Shown in pieces: positions 42,747-50,155 of a stretch of DNA of 64,000 nt; the stretch's first letter is position 1, and the number at the start of each line of letters is the position of its first letter. The DNA comes from Streptomyces sp. 6-11-2 (GTDB taxonomy: Bacteria > Actinomycetota > Actinomycetes > Streptomycetales > Streptomycetaceae). Position numbers and translations under genes: made by a program. The stretch is taken from positions 1,612,001-1,676,000 of the forward strand of contig NZ_BJOR01000001.1 of assembly GCF_006540305.1 (NCBI RefSeq), given 5' to 3'. The notes below the pieces were generated by a model. That model was not told where the DNA came from and did no database searches. It saw nothing but the letters and a program-made list of their open reading frames with translations.

Positions 42747-43703
42747 GTGAGTACGTGCTCGACCGCCTCCAGGCAGCTCGACGAGCCGATGGCCGCCACC
42801 GCGGCCACGGCGACGACATGGCTGCTGCTGGAACAGCCCGGCCCCTGGGGTGCCAAGGCACTCACTTCGAGCCACCTGGACCCCGCACTCGGGCGTGCGC
42901 TGGAGCGCGCGGCGCGTGGCACCGGCGTCCGGATCGCGCTCATCCGCCGACCGGGGCGGCACGCCGACCGCCGCACCCAGTCCGTACGGCATGTGTACGC
43001 GGCACACACCGTCCCGGGGAACGTATGGCTACGCAGCGCCATGACCGCCGACCCGGAGCACCTGCTGGAGCTCGACTTCGCCGCCCTGGGCAAGGGTGAC
43101 CACCACACCTTCGACGCCGCGCTCCAGGGCGGGCCCCACACAGGCGATCCGCTCGCGCTGGTGTGCACCAACGGCAAGCGGGACCAGTGCTGTGCCCTGC
43201 TCGGCCGCCCCCTCGCGGCCGAACTCGCCGCCTCCGGGGTCCAGGACGTCTGGGAGGTCACCCACCTGGGCGGCCACCGCTTCTCGCCGACCCTGCTCGT
43301 GCTGCCGTTCGGATACGCCTACGGCCGGGCCGAGGCCCACGCCGTCAAGGAGGTCCTGCACAGCGTGGGCGAAGGCCGGGTCGTCCTCGACGGCTGCCGG
43401 GGCCGCACGGCCTGGGAACGGCCCGGACAGGCCGCGGAACTGGCGGTACGGGAGACGGCGGGCGAGTACCGGGCGGACGCGCTGAGCGTCGTGCGCACCG
43501 ACGACGTGCCCACCGACGGCCCGGCGCCGTGCTGGGAGGTCACCGTCGCCCATACCGACGGACGCCGCTGGCACGTGACCGTGGCCCAGGGGGCCGCCCT
43601 GCCGCCGCGCCCGGAGAGCTGCGGCGCCTCGCTGCTGGGCGGGCCGACGCGCATGGAGGTGGTCGCCGTCCGCGAGCCGGCGACCGCGCGGCTCGCCGGC
43701 TGA
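42747..43703 (+). CDS. Sucrase/ferredoxin-like (Suc_Fer) family protein
   Basis: A 318-residue protein with the family hallmarks: CSTASRQLDEPMAATA and WLLLEQPGPWG near the start, CTNGKRDQCCALLGRPLA with clustered cysteines, HLGGHRFSPTLLVLPFGY, and an SCGASLLGGPT end. The cysteines probably hold a [2Fe-2S] thioredoxin-like ferredoxin centre. The GTG at 42747 is preferred because the CSTASR motif follows at once; no ribosome site precedes it. The iron box implies expression under iron limitation, perhaps for siderophore reduction. Confidence 0.82.
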   Translation: MSTCSTASRQLDEPMAATAATATTWLLLEQPGPWGAKALTSSHLDPALGRALERAARGTGVRIALIRRPGRHADRRTQSVRHVYAAHTVPGNVWLRSAMTADPEHLLELDFAALGKGDHHTFDAALQGGPHTGDPLALVCTNGKRDQCCALLGRPLAAELAASGVQDVWEVTHLGGHRFSPTLLVLPFGYAYGRAEAHAVKEVLHSVGEGRVVLDGCRGRTAWERPGQAAELAVRETAGEYRADALSVVRTDDVPTDGPAPCWEVTVAHTDGRRWHVTVAQGAALPPRPESCGASLLGGPTRMEVVAVREPATARLAG

Positions 43704-43787
43704 CAGCTGACGGCCTCACGGCTGACCGCCAGACGGCTCACGGCTGACCGCCACCGCCTGACGGCCTCACGGCTGACGGCTCACCGT
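43700..43787. repeat. Degenerate tandem repeats downstream of Suc_Fer
   Basis: Three or more imperfect copies of CTCACGGCTGACCGCCA, with a period of about 25-29 bases, fill the gap between the Suc_Fer stop and the kinase promoter. No open frame is present. Confidence 0.6.
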
Positions 43788-43865
43788 CCGGGCCGACCGC
43801 TGAGGCGCACGGCGGGAGATCCGCACCACACCCCGGGAGCACAGCGCGCACCCCGACGTACTGTC

Positions 43866-45551
43866 ATGGTCATGAGCGTCTCTCCTCCCGCACGCCGCCG
43901 GCGGCTGGGCCTGCCGCGACGCATGTTCTCGCAGGTGCTGTTGATGCAGCTGGCGATCGCCGCCGGAGTCGCCGTGCTCGCGACCGGCCTGTTCCTCGCG
44001 CCGCTGGGCGACCAGCTGGACGAGCAGGCGATGCGCCGGGCGCTCGCGATCGCCGAGACCACCGCCCAGAACCGGCAGATCGCACGGGACCTCCAGCACA
44101 CCGCCCCGAGCGTCGACGGGCCCGTGCAGCGGGAGGCGGAGCGGATCCGGAAGTCCACCGGCGCCGAGTACGTCGTGGTGATGGACATGCACGGCACGCG
44201 CTGGTCGCACACGGATCCGGAGCAGATCGGCAGGCCCGTGTCCACGGATCCCGGGACGGCCCTGGCCGGCCGGAAGGTCATGGAGATCGACACCGGCACG
44301 CTGGGCCGCTCGGCACGCGGAAAGGTGCCCCTGTACGACGTCGGCCACCACATCGTGGGCGCGGTGTCGGTCGGCATCGCCTACGACAGCGTGCGGGCCA
44401 AGCTCATCGACGCCATACCGGGCCTGTTCGCCTACGCCGGCGGCGCGCTGGCCGCGGGCGCGCTGGCCGCGTGGCTGATCTCCCGGCGGGTCCAGCGGCA
44501 GACGAGGGACCTGGCCTTCTCGGACATCGCGGCCCTGCTCGCCGAGCGCGAGGCCATGCTGCACGGCATCCGGGAGGGGGTGGTGGCCCTGGACCGCGGC
44601 GGGCGGATCCGGCTGCTCAACGACGAGGCACAGCGGCTGCTCGGCCTCGGCGACGAGGCGGTCGGCCGGTCGCTCGACGAGGCGCTCGGGGAGGGCCGTA
44701 CGACCGACGTCCTGGCCGGGCGGGTGACGGGCACGGACCTGCTCACCGTGCGCGGGCAGCGCGTCCTGGTCGCCAACCGGATGCCGACCGACGACGGGGG
44801 TGCCGTCGCCACCCTGCGCGACCGCACCGAACTGGAGGAGCTGGGCCGGGAGCTGGACTCGACACGCGGCCTGATCGACGCCCTGCGCGCCCAGGACCAC
44901 GAGCACGCCAACCGCATGCACACGCTGCTCGGGCTGCTGGAGCTGGAGATGTACGACGACGCCGTGGAGTTCGTCGGAGAGGTGGTCGGCGACCACCGGG
45001 CCACCGCCGAACAGGTCACCGAGAAGATCCAGGACCCACTGATCGCCGCCCTGCTCGTCGGCAAGGCGACCGTCGCTGCCGAGCGTGGGGTCGCGCTGTG
45101 GCTGTCCGACCGCACGCACCTGCCGGACCGGGTCGTCGACCCCAGGGGGCTGGTGACGATCGTCGGCAACCTGGTCGACAACGCGCTCGACGCCGTCGCG
45201 GCGACCCCGCACGCGCGCGTGGAGGTCGAACTGCGCGCGGAGGCACGTGCCGCCGTGCTCCGGGTGCGCGACACCGGGCCCGGGGTCCCGGCGGGCCGGC
45301 GTGACCTGATCTTCACGGAGGGATGGTCCACCAAGCAGCCGCCGGCGCACGGCAGGCGCGGTATCGGTCTGTCCCTGGTGCGCAGGCTCGCCGAGCGGCA
45401 GGGCGGAACCGTAGCGGTGGGCGAGGCACACGGCGGCGGCGCGGAGTTCACGGTCGTCCTGCCCGAGGCGCTGGCCGAGGCGGAGCCGGCCCCCCTCCTC
45501 GGCGCCGTCCTCGGCGCCGTCGGGACCGGCGCGGACGAGGAGGAGCGGTGA
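43866..45551 (+). CDS. CitA/DcuS-type sensor histidine kinase
   Basis: A 561-residue membrane kinase. It has helix 1 (about 22-44), an extracytoplasmic PAS-like sensor (45-180), helix 2 (about 183-205), a cytoplasmic PAS domain (220-325), a short SpoOB-like dimerisation helix with the phospho-histidine in QDHEHANRMHTLLGLLE, and a HATPase domain (DNALDA, DTGPGVP, GIGLSLV). The CitA/DcuS group senses carboxylates or other small anions. Two ATGs lie two codons apart with no clear ribosome site. It overlaps the regulator gene by four bases. Confidence 0.9.
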   Translation: MVMSVSPPARRRRLGLPRRMFSQVLLMQLAIAAGVAVLATGLFLAPLGDQLDEQAMRRALAIAETTAQNRQIARDLQHTAPSVDGPVQREAERIRKSTGAEYVVVMDMHGTRWSHTDPEQIGRPVSTDPGTALAGRKVMEIDTGTLGRSARGKVPLYDVGHHIVGAVSVGIAYDSVRAKLIDAIPGLFAYAGGALAAGALAAWLISRRVQRQTRDLAFSDIAALLAEREAMLHGIREGVVALDRGGRIRLLNDEAQRLLGLGDEAVGRSLDEALGEGRTTDVLAGRVTGTDLLTVRGQRVLVANRMPTDDGGAVATLRDRTELEELGRELDSTRGLIDALRAQDHEHANRMHTLLGLLELEMYDDAVEFVGEVVGDHRATAEQVTEKIQDPLIAALLVGKATVAAERGVALWLSDRTHLPDRVVDPRGLVTIVGNLVDNALDAVAATPHARVEVELRAEARAAVLRVRDTGPGVPAGRRDLIFTEGWSTKQPPAHGRRGIGLSLVRRLAERQGGTVAVGEAHGGGAEFTVVLPEALAEAEPAPLLGAVLGAVGTGADEEER

Positions 45552-46228
45552 TCGAGGTCCTGATCGTGGACGACGACCTCCGGGTCGCGCGCGTCAACGC
45601 CGCCTATGTGGAGAAGGTGCCGGGCTTCCGCGTCGCAGGTGAGGCGCACAGCGCGGCCGAGGCGCTGCACCGGCTCGATACGCTGCCGCGGCTCGACCTG
45701 GTCCTCATGGATCACTACCTGCCCGACGACACGGGCCTGTCGGTCGTCCGGGAGATGCGCAGCCGCGGCCTCCGTACCGACGTGATCATGGTGACGGCGG
45801 CCCGGGACGTGTCGACCGTGCAGGCGGCGATGCGGCACGGTGCGCTGCAGTACCTGATCAAGCCGTTCACCTTCGCCGGGCTGGGGTCCAGACTGGAGGC
45901 GTACGCGGCGCTGCGCCGTGTCCTGGACGGTGGCGGCGAGGCCGAACAGGCCGAGGTCGACCGGCTCTTCGGGGCGCTGTCGGCGGCGCCGGAACCCGGG
46001 CTGCCCAAGGGGCACTCCCCCGCCACCACCGAACTCGTCCGCCGGACCCTGATGCGGGCCGACGGACCCCTGTCGGCCCAGGAGGTCGCCGAGCGGACCG
46101 GGGTGAGCCGGCAGACCGCCCAGCGCTGTCTGAAGTTCCTGGAGCGCACCGGGCGGGCCCGGCTGACGCTGAGGTACGGCGGCGCGGGCCGCCCGGAACA
46201 CCGTTACGTGTGGGCGGCCCGCGCCTGA
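45548..46228 (+). CDS. CitB/DcuR-type response regulator
   Basis: A 226-residue regulator. The receiver has acidic residues VDDD (7-10), phospho-acceptor Asp55 in LVLMDHYLPD and the lysine in LIKPFTF; the C-terminal helix-turn-helix reads GVSRQTAQRCLKFLE with the end RPEHRYVW, typical of CitB. The GTG at 45548 overlaps the kinase stop (4 bp). It is a close paralogue of the regulator at 49235. The downstream convergent ABC operon is a likely target. Confidence 0.9.
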   Translation: MIEVLIVDDDLRVARVNAAYVEKVPGFRVAGEAHSAAEALHRLDTLPRLDLVLMDHYLPDDTGLSVVREMRSRGLRTDVIMVTAARDVSTVQAAMRHGALQYLIKPFTFAGLGSRLEAYAALRRVLDGGGEAEQAEVDRLFGALSAAPEPGLPKGHSPATTELVRRTLMRADGPLSAQEVAERTGVSRQTAQRCLKFLERTGRARLTLRYGGAGRPEHRYVWAARA

Positions 46229-46266
46229 GGCCACGGCTCGGGGGGGGAGGGGAAGAGGCCGTGGCC
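46229..46266. terminator. Bidirectional terminator, 9-bp perfect stem
   Basis: GGCCACGGC (46229-46237) pairs with GCCGTGGCC (46258-46266) between the convergent response regulator and ABC operons. Confidence 0.75.
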
Positions 46267-46282
46267 CCCTTGCATACGGATG

Positions 46283-47329
46283 TCAGCCCGCGGCCTTCTC
46301 AACGAACTCGGTGGTGAACGTCTTGCTCAGGTCCACGTCGGCGTTCTGGATGTTGGGGTTGAACGCCTTGAGCACCTTCTCCACGGTCTCCGGACCGTTC
46401 TGAGGCATGACGCCGTCGGTGGTGAACATCGGCAGCGTGCTCTTGATCGCCTCCACGTAGACCGCCTTGTTGCCCTGGGAGTAGTCGGCGGGCATCTTGG
46501 CGGCGATCTCGTCGGCGCTGTGGGTGGACATCCACTTGAGCGTCTTGACGAACGCGTTGGCCAGCTTCTGGGTGGTCTCCTTGTGGCTGTTGACCCAGTC
46601 CGTCTGCATGTACAGGCTGGACGACGGGTACGGGCCGCCGAGCGCCTCCTGCGAACCCTCGGGCGTCCGCATGTCGATGAGGACCTTGCCCGCCTTCTTG
46701 TCCAGGATCGTCGCGACGGTGGGATCGGTCGTCATGCCGCCGTCGATGGAGCCCTTCTCGAGCGCGGCGATGAAGGTCGGTCCCGCGCCGACGGCGACCG
46801 GGCTGAACTCGCTGACCTTCACACCGTTCTTGACCGCCAGGTACTTGGTGAGGAAGTCGGTGGAGGAGCCGAGGCCGGTGACACCGAGCTTCTTGCCCTT
46901 GAAGTCCTTCGGCGACTTGATCTTGTCCGCCGCCTTGTTGGAGACGACCTCCACCTCGCCGGGCGCGTGCGAGAACTGCACCACGGACTCGACGTACTTG
47001 CCCTTGGTCTGGAGGTCCAGGGTGTGGTCGTAGAAGCCGACGGCGCCCTGGACCTGGCCGGAGACGAGCGCGGTCTCGGCCTGGACACCGGCGGGCTCGC
47101 TCAGCAGCTCGACGTCCAGGCCCTCGTCGGCGAAGTAGCCGAGGCGCTGGGTGAGCATCGCGGGCATGTAGATGACCTTGTCCAGGCCACCCACCATGAT
47201 CTTGACGTGCTCGCCCTTGCCGTTGCCGGTGGACGTCGAGCTCGCCGCGTCGTTGGCGCAGGCGGTGAGGGAGGACAGAGCGAGCAGGCCGGCGGCGGCC
47301 GACGCGGTGAATCTGGCGGTCTTGCGCAT
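46283..47329 (-). CDS. ABC importer substrate-binding lipoprotein (SsuA/TauA/THI5-like)
   Basis: A 348-residue lipoprotein. The signal peptide ends with the lipobox LTAC (LLALSSLTACAND), so the mature protein is anchored outside. The NMT1/THI5-like domain starts VGGLDKVIYMPAMLTQRLGY and contains GYFADEGLDVELL and GLGSSTDFLTKYL, as in binding proteins for sulfonates, taurine, nitrate or pyrimidine precursors. The ATG at 47327-47329 has AAGGA ten bases upstream. It is the last gene of the ATPase-permease-binding protein operon. Confidence 0.9.
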   Translation of the reverse strand: MRKTARFTASAAAGLLALSSLTACANDAASSTSTGNGKGEHVKIMVGGLDKVIYMPAMLTQRLGYFADEGLDVELLSEPAGVQAETALVSGQVQGAVGFYDHTLDLQTKGKYVESVVQFSHAPGEVEVVSNKAADKIKSPKDFKGKKLGVTGLGSSTDFLTKYLAVKNGVKVSEFSPVAVGAGPTFIAALEKGSIDGGMTTDPTVATILDKKAGKVLIDMRTPEGSQEALGGPYPSSSLYMQTDWVNSHKETTQKLANAFVKTLKWMSTHSADEIAAKMPADYSQGNKAVYVEAIKSTLPMFTTDGVMPQNGPETVEKVLKAFNPNIQNADVDLSKTFTTEFVEKAAG

Positions 47330-47402
47330 GAGGGTCACGTCCTTGTGAGAAAAGCGGTACGGGAAGCGGGGAGCCTGGGGGAAAGCCGGTGCGGTCGGGC
47401 CG

Positions 47403-48266
47403 TCAGTCCCCGGAGCCCGTCGGCTTCCAGCGGAAGATGCGGCGCTCGGCGAAGGTGAGCAGTCCTTCGGCGACGAGCGCGACGGCGGCGAGGATGACCA
47501 TCGCGGCGTACACACCGGCCGCGTTGAAGTTGCCCTGGGACGCCGCGACGAGCAGGCCGATGCCCTTGGTGGCTCCGATGTACTCGCCGACGATGGCGCC
47601 GATGAGCGCGAAGCCGAAGCTGACGTGCAGGCTGGTGAAGATCCACGAGGTCGCGGACGGGATGACCACCTGGAAGGTGACCCTGCGGTCGCTCGCGCCG
47701 AGGATCCGCGCGTTGGCCACCAGGTTGCGGTCGACCTCCCGGGCGCCCTGGAAGGCGTTGAAGAACACCGGGAAGAACACGAGGACCACGGCCGAGGCGA
47801 TCTTGGAGACCGGTCCGAGCCCGAACCAGATCACGAAGATCGGGGCGAGCACGATCCTGGGGAGCGAGTTGAGCACCTTGATGTAGGGGCCGAGGACGTC
47901 GGCGAGGAAGGGGATGCGGCCGAGCGCGATACCGAGGATCACACCGGCCACCACGCCGAACACCCAGCCGATCAGGGCCTCGTAGAGCGTGTACCAGATC
48001 TGCTCGCCCAGCGAGCCCTGCGCGGTGCCGTGCGTGATCCAGGTCCAGATCTGGTCCCAGATCTTCGAGGGCATCGAGAAGTTGAACGGGTCGATGACCG
48101 CGGCCCGGGAGAGCGCCTCCCAGAGGCCGAGCACGGCCACCAGCACCAGGACGCGGGCGCAGGTGACGACCACCTTGCGCTTGCGGGCGGCGCGGGCCCG
48201 GGAGTGGGCGCGGTCGGTCGTCTTGACCGTGTCGACGACCGGAGTGCTGAGGACCTCAGGCGACAT
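47403..48266 (-). CDS. ABC importer permease (SsuC/TauC type)
   Basis: A 287-residue inner-membrane protein with about six helices after a 40-residue basic cytoplasmic start. The EAA coupling loop appears as ANARILGASDRRVTFQVVIP, the canonical BPD_transp_1 motif. The ATG at 48264-48266 is preferred over one six codons upstream because AGAGGTG is correctly spaced. It overlaps the ATPase gene by 11 bases. It forms the channel for the substrate bound by the adjacent lipoprotein. Confidence 0.9.
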   Translation of the reverse strand: MSPEVLSTPVVDTVKTTDRAHSRARAARKRKVVVTCARVLVLVAVLGLWEALSRAAVIDPFNFSMPSKIWDQIWTWITHGTAQGSLGEQIWYTLYEALIGWVFGVVAGVILGIALGRIPFLADVLGPYIKVLNSLPRIVLAPIFVIWFGLGPVSKIASAVVLVFFPVFFNAFQGAREVDRNLVANARILGASDRRVTFQVVIPSATSWIFTSLHVSFGFALIGAIVGEYIGATKGIGLLVAASQGNFNAAGVYAAMVILAAVALVAEGLLTFAERRIFRWKPTGSGD

Positions 48267-49071
48267 GGGCGGCACCTCTTTCACGGGTGATGCGGACCTC
48301 TTCGCCGAGCGACTCCCAGATCTCGCGGTAGATGTCGATGAACTCCGTCTGCAGGCGCACCTGTTCGACCTTGCGCGGCCTGGGCAGGCCGATGTCGAAG
48401 ACCTGCTTCACGGTCGCGGGTCCGGCGGTCATGACGACGACCTTGTCGGCCAGGGCGATGGCCTCCTCCAGGTCGTGGGTGACGAAGACGACCGAGGCGC
48501 CCGTGCCCTCCCACAGCTCCAGGAGCTCGTCCGACATCAGCGCCCGGGTCTGCACGTCGAGCGCCGAGAAGGGCTCGTCCATCAGCAGGATCTCGGGGTC
48601 GTTGACGAAGGTGGCGGCGAGGGCGACGCGCTTGCGCTGGCCGCCGGAGAGCTGGTGCGGGTAGCGGTCCTCGAAGGCGGCGAGTCCGACCCTGGCCAGC
48701 CAGGCGCGGGCCTTCTCCTTCGCCTCGGCCTTCGGCACGCCGCGGAACCGCGGCCCGGCCATCACGTTGGACAGCACCGAGCGCCAGGGGAAGGTGGCGT
48801 CCTGCTGGAAGACGAAGCCGACCTTGCCGCCGACGCCCTGCACCGGCCGGCCGGCCACCAGCACGTCACCCTCGGTGGGCTCCTCCAGCCCGCTGACCAG
48901 GGTCAGGGTGGTCGACTTGCCGCAGCCGGTGGGGCCGACCACGGCCACGAACTCGCCGCGCCGCACAGTGAGGTCGAGGTCCCTCACGGCCGTGTGCAGG
49001 CCCCCTGACGGGGTCCTGAACGTCTTACTGGCGCCCCGCAGTTCGATGGCGGGGCTGGTGTCTGTGCTCAT
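48256..49071 (-). CDS. ABC importer ATP-binding protein (SsuB/TauB type)
   Basis: A 271-residue ATPase with Walker A (GPTGCGKST), a Q-loop (FVFQQDATFPW), the signature LSGGQRKRVALAATF, Walker B (ILLMDEPFSALD) and the H-loop (VTHDLEEA). The FQQDATFPWRSV segment is typical of nitrate/sulfonate/taurine importers. It is the first gene of the three-gene operon and is divergent from the orphan response regulator at 49235, with a palindromic region between them. Confidence 0.92.
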   Translation of the reverse strand: MSTDTSPAIELRGASKTFRTPSGGLHTAVRDLDLTVRRGEFVAVVGPTGCGKSTTLTLVSGLEEPTEGDVLVAGRPVQGVGGKVGFVFQQDATFPWRSVLSNVMAGPRFRGVPKAEAKEKARAWLARVGLAAFEDRYPHQLSGGQRKRVALAATFVNDPEILLMDEPFSALDVQTRALMSDELLELWEGTGASVVFVTHDLEEAIALADKVVVMTAGPATVKQVFDIGLPRPRKVEQVRLQTEFIDIYREIWESLGEEVRITRERGAAHVA

Positions 49072-49146
49072 GGCCGGGACGGTAGATGTGGCCCCGGCCA
49101 CAGCAGCAGTCTTCTGTGCGCAACCCGTTGTTTTGCTCGCAAGCAC

Positions 49147-49178
49147 CTGTTGTGCTCGTTTTGCGCGCGCTACAACAG
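49147..49178. promoter_or_regulatory. Inverted repeat CTGTTGT-N18-ACAACAG
   Basis: Two perfect 7-bp arms (49147-49153 and 49172-49178) lie in the 163-base divergent gap between the ABC operon and the response regulator gene. Nearby, TTTTGC occurs twice as a direct repeat (around 49131 and 49160). This AT-richer block is unusual for the chromosome and is a candidate operator. Confidence 0.5.
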
Positions 49179-49234
49179 CGGAGCCGAAACACGGGCGCAA
49201 CATTGCCCGCATGGCCTTGAGGGAGAGAGGCCCG

Positions 49235-49927
49235 ATGATCGACGTCCTGGTGGTCGACGACGACTACCGTGTCGCTGAGATAAACGCCAAGTACGTGGGA
49301 AAGGTTCCCGGCTTCCGGGTCGCCGCCCGCGCGCACAGTGCCGCACAGGCCCTGACCACCGTGCAGCACGGAAGCATCGACCTGGTCCTGCTCGACCACT
49401 ACCTGCCCGACCGCACGGGTCTGCAACTCGTCCACCGCATGCGGGAACAGGGCATCGGCACCGACGTCATCATGATCACGGCAGCCGGGGACGTGGCGAC
49501 CGTCCAGCAGGCGATGCGGCTGGGCGCGCTGCACTACCTGGTCAAACCGTTCACCTTCGTCGCGCTGCGTACCCGCCTGGAGTCCTACGCCGCCCTGCGC
49601 CGCACCGTCGACCGCGTCGGCGGACACGGTGTCACCGGGCAGGAGCAGGTGGACCGCATCTTCGGCGCCCTGCGCGCCGCGCCCGCGCCCCCGTCCCCGG
49701 GGCTGCCCAGCGGCCACTCGGAGCCGACGACGGACCTCATCTGCGGTGTGCTGCACCGCGCCGACCAGCCCATGTCCGCCCACGAGGTGGCCGCCCGCAC
49801 CGGCCTGAGCCGCTCCACCGCCCAGCGCTACCTGCGCCACCTGGAACAGGCCGGACGCCTGCGCCTGTCCCTGAAGTACGGCGACACGGGACGCCCGGAG
49901 CACCGCTACGCCTGGGTGGCCCCCTAG
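49235..49927 (+). CDS. CitB/DcuR-type response regulator, no adjacent kinase
   Basis: A 230-residue paralogue of the regulator at 45548. It has Asp54 in LVLLDHYLPD, lysine in LVKPFTF and a helix-turn-helix GLSRSTAQRYLRHLE, ending RPEHRYAWVAP. GAGAGAGG precedes the ATG at 49235; another in-frame ATG lies eight codons upstream. No histidine kinase gene adjoins it. It is divergent from the ABC importer and probably controls it, perhaps cross-regulated by the kinase at 43866. A repeat element begins at the last base of its stop codon. Confidence 0.9.
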   Translation: MIDVLVVDDDYRVAEINAKYVGKVPGFRVAARAHSAAQALTTVQHGSIDLVLLDHYLPDRTGLQLVHRMREQGIGTDVIMITAAGDVATVQQAMRLGALHYLVKPFTFVALRTRLESYAALRRTVDRVGGHGVTGQEQVDRIFGALRAAPAPPSPGLPSGHSEPTTDLICGVLHRADQPMSAHEVAARTGLSRSTAQRYLRHLEQAGRLRLSLKYGDTGRPEHRYAWVAP

Positions 49928-50112
49928 GGTCTTTCGTTTGGATCAGGCCGGATCAGGGAGCGGGTCTGGTGCCGTGCATCGCACGGCGGAGGAGGGCGGC
50001 AGGGCGGAGCCCTGCCGACCGACGACAACGCGGCTGGGGGTCACCCTGCTCGAAGAGCTTGGGGGAGCGGTGCCAGGGCCAGCGAGCCCGGCATGATCCA
50101 AACGACAGGCCC
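49927..50112. mobile_element. MITE-like element, 186 bp
   Basis: A terminal inverted repeat GGGTCTTTCGTTTGGATCA (49927-49945) is matched by the complement of 50094-50112 with three mismatches; the similarity extends to about 24 bases. The interior has no open frame and contains further GC-rich palindromes. It fills almost the whole gap between the convergent response regulator and symporter genes. The layout is that of a non-autonomous transposable element. No clear target duplication is visible. Confidence 0.65.
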
Positions 50113-50155
50113 AAGGGGCCGGGACGGACGCACGGCAGTACGCCGCCGCGCGGCG

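Noticed and set aside
49953..50155. Transposase gene inside the MITE-like element
   Set aside because: No frame of useful length with transposase motifs exists between the inverted repeats.
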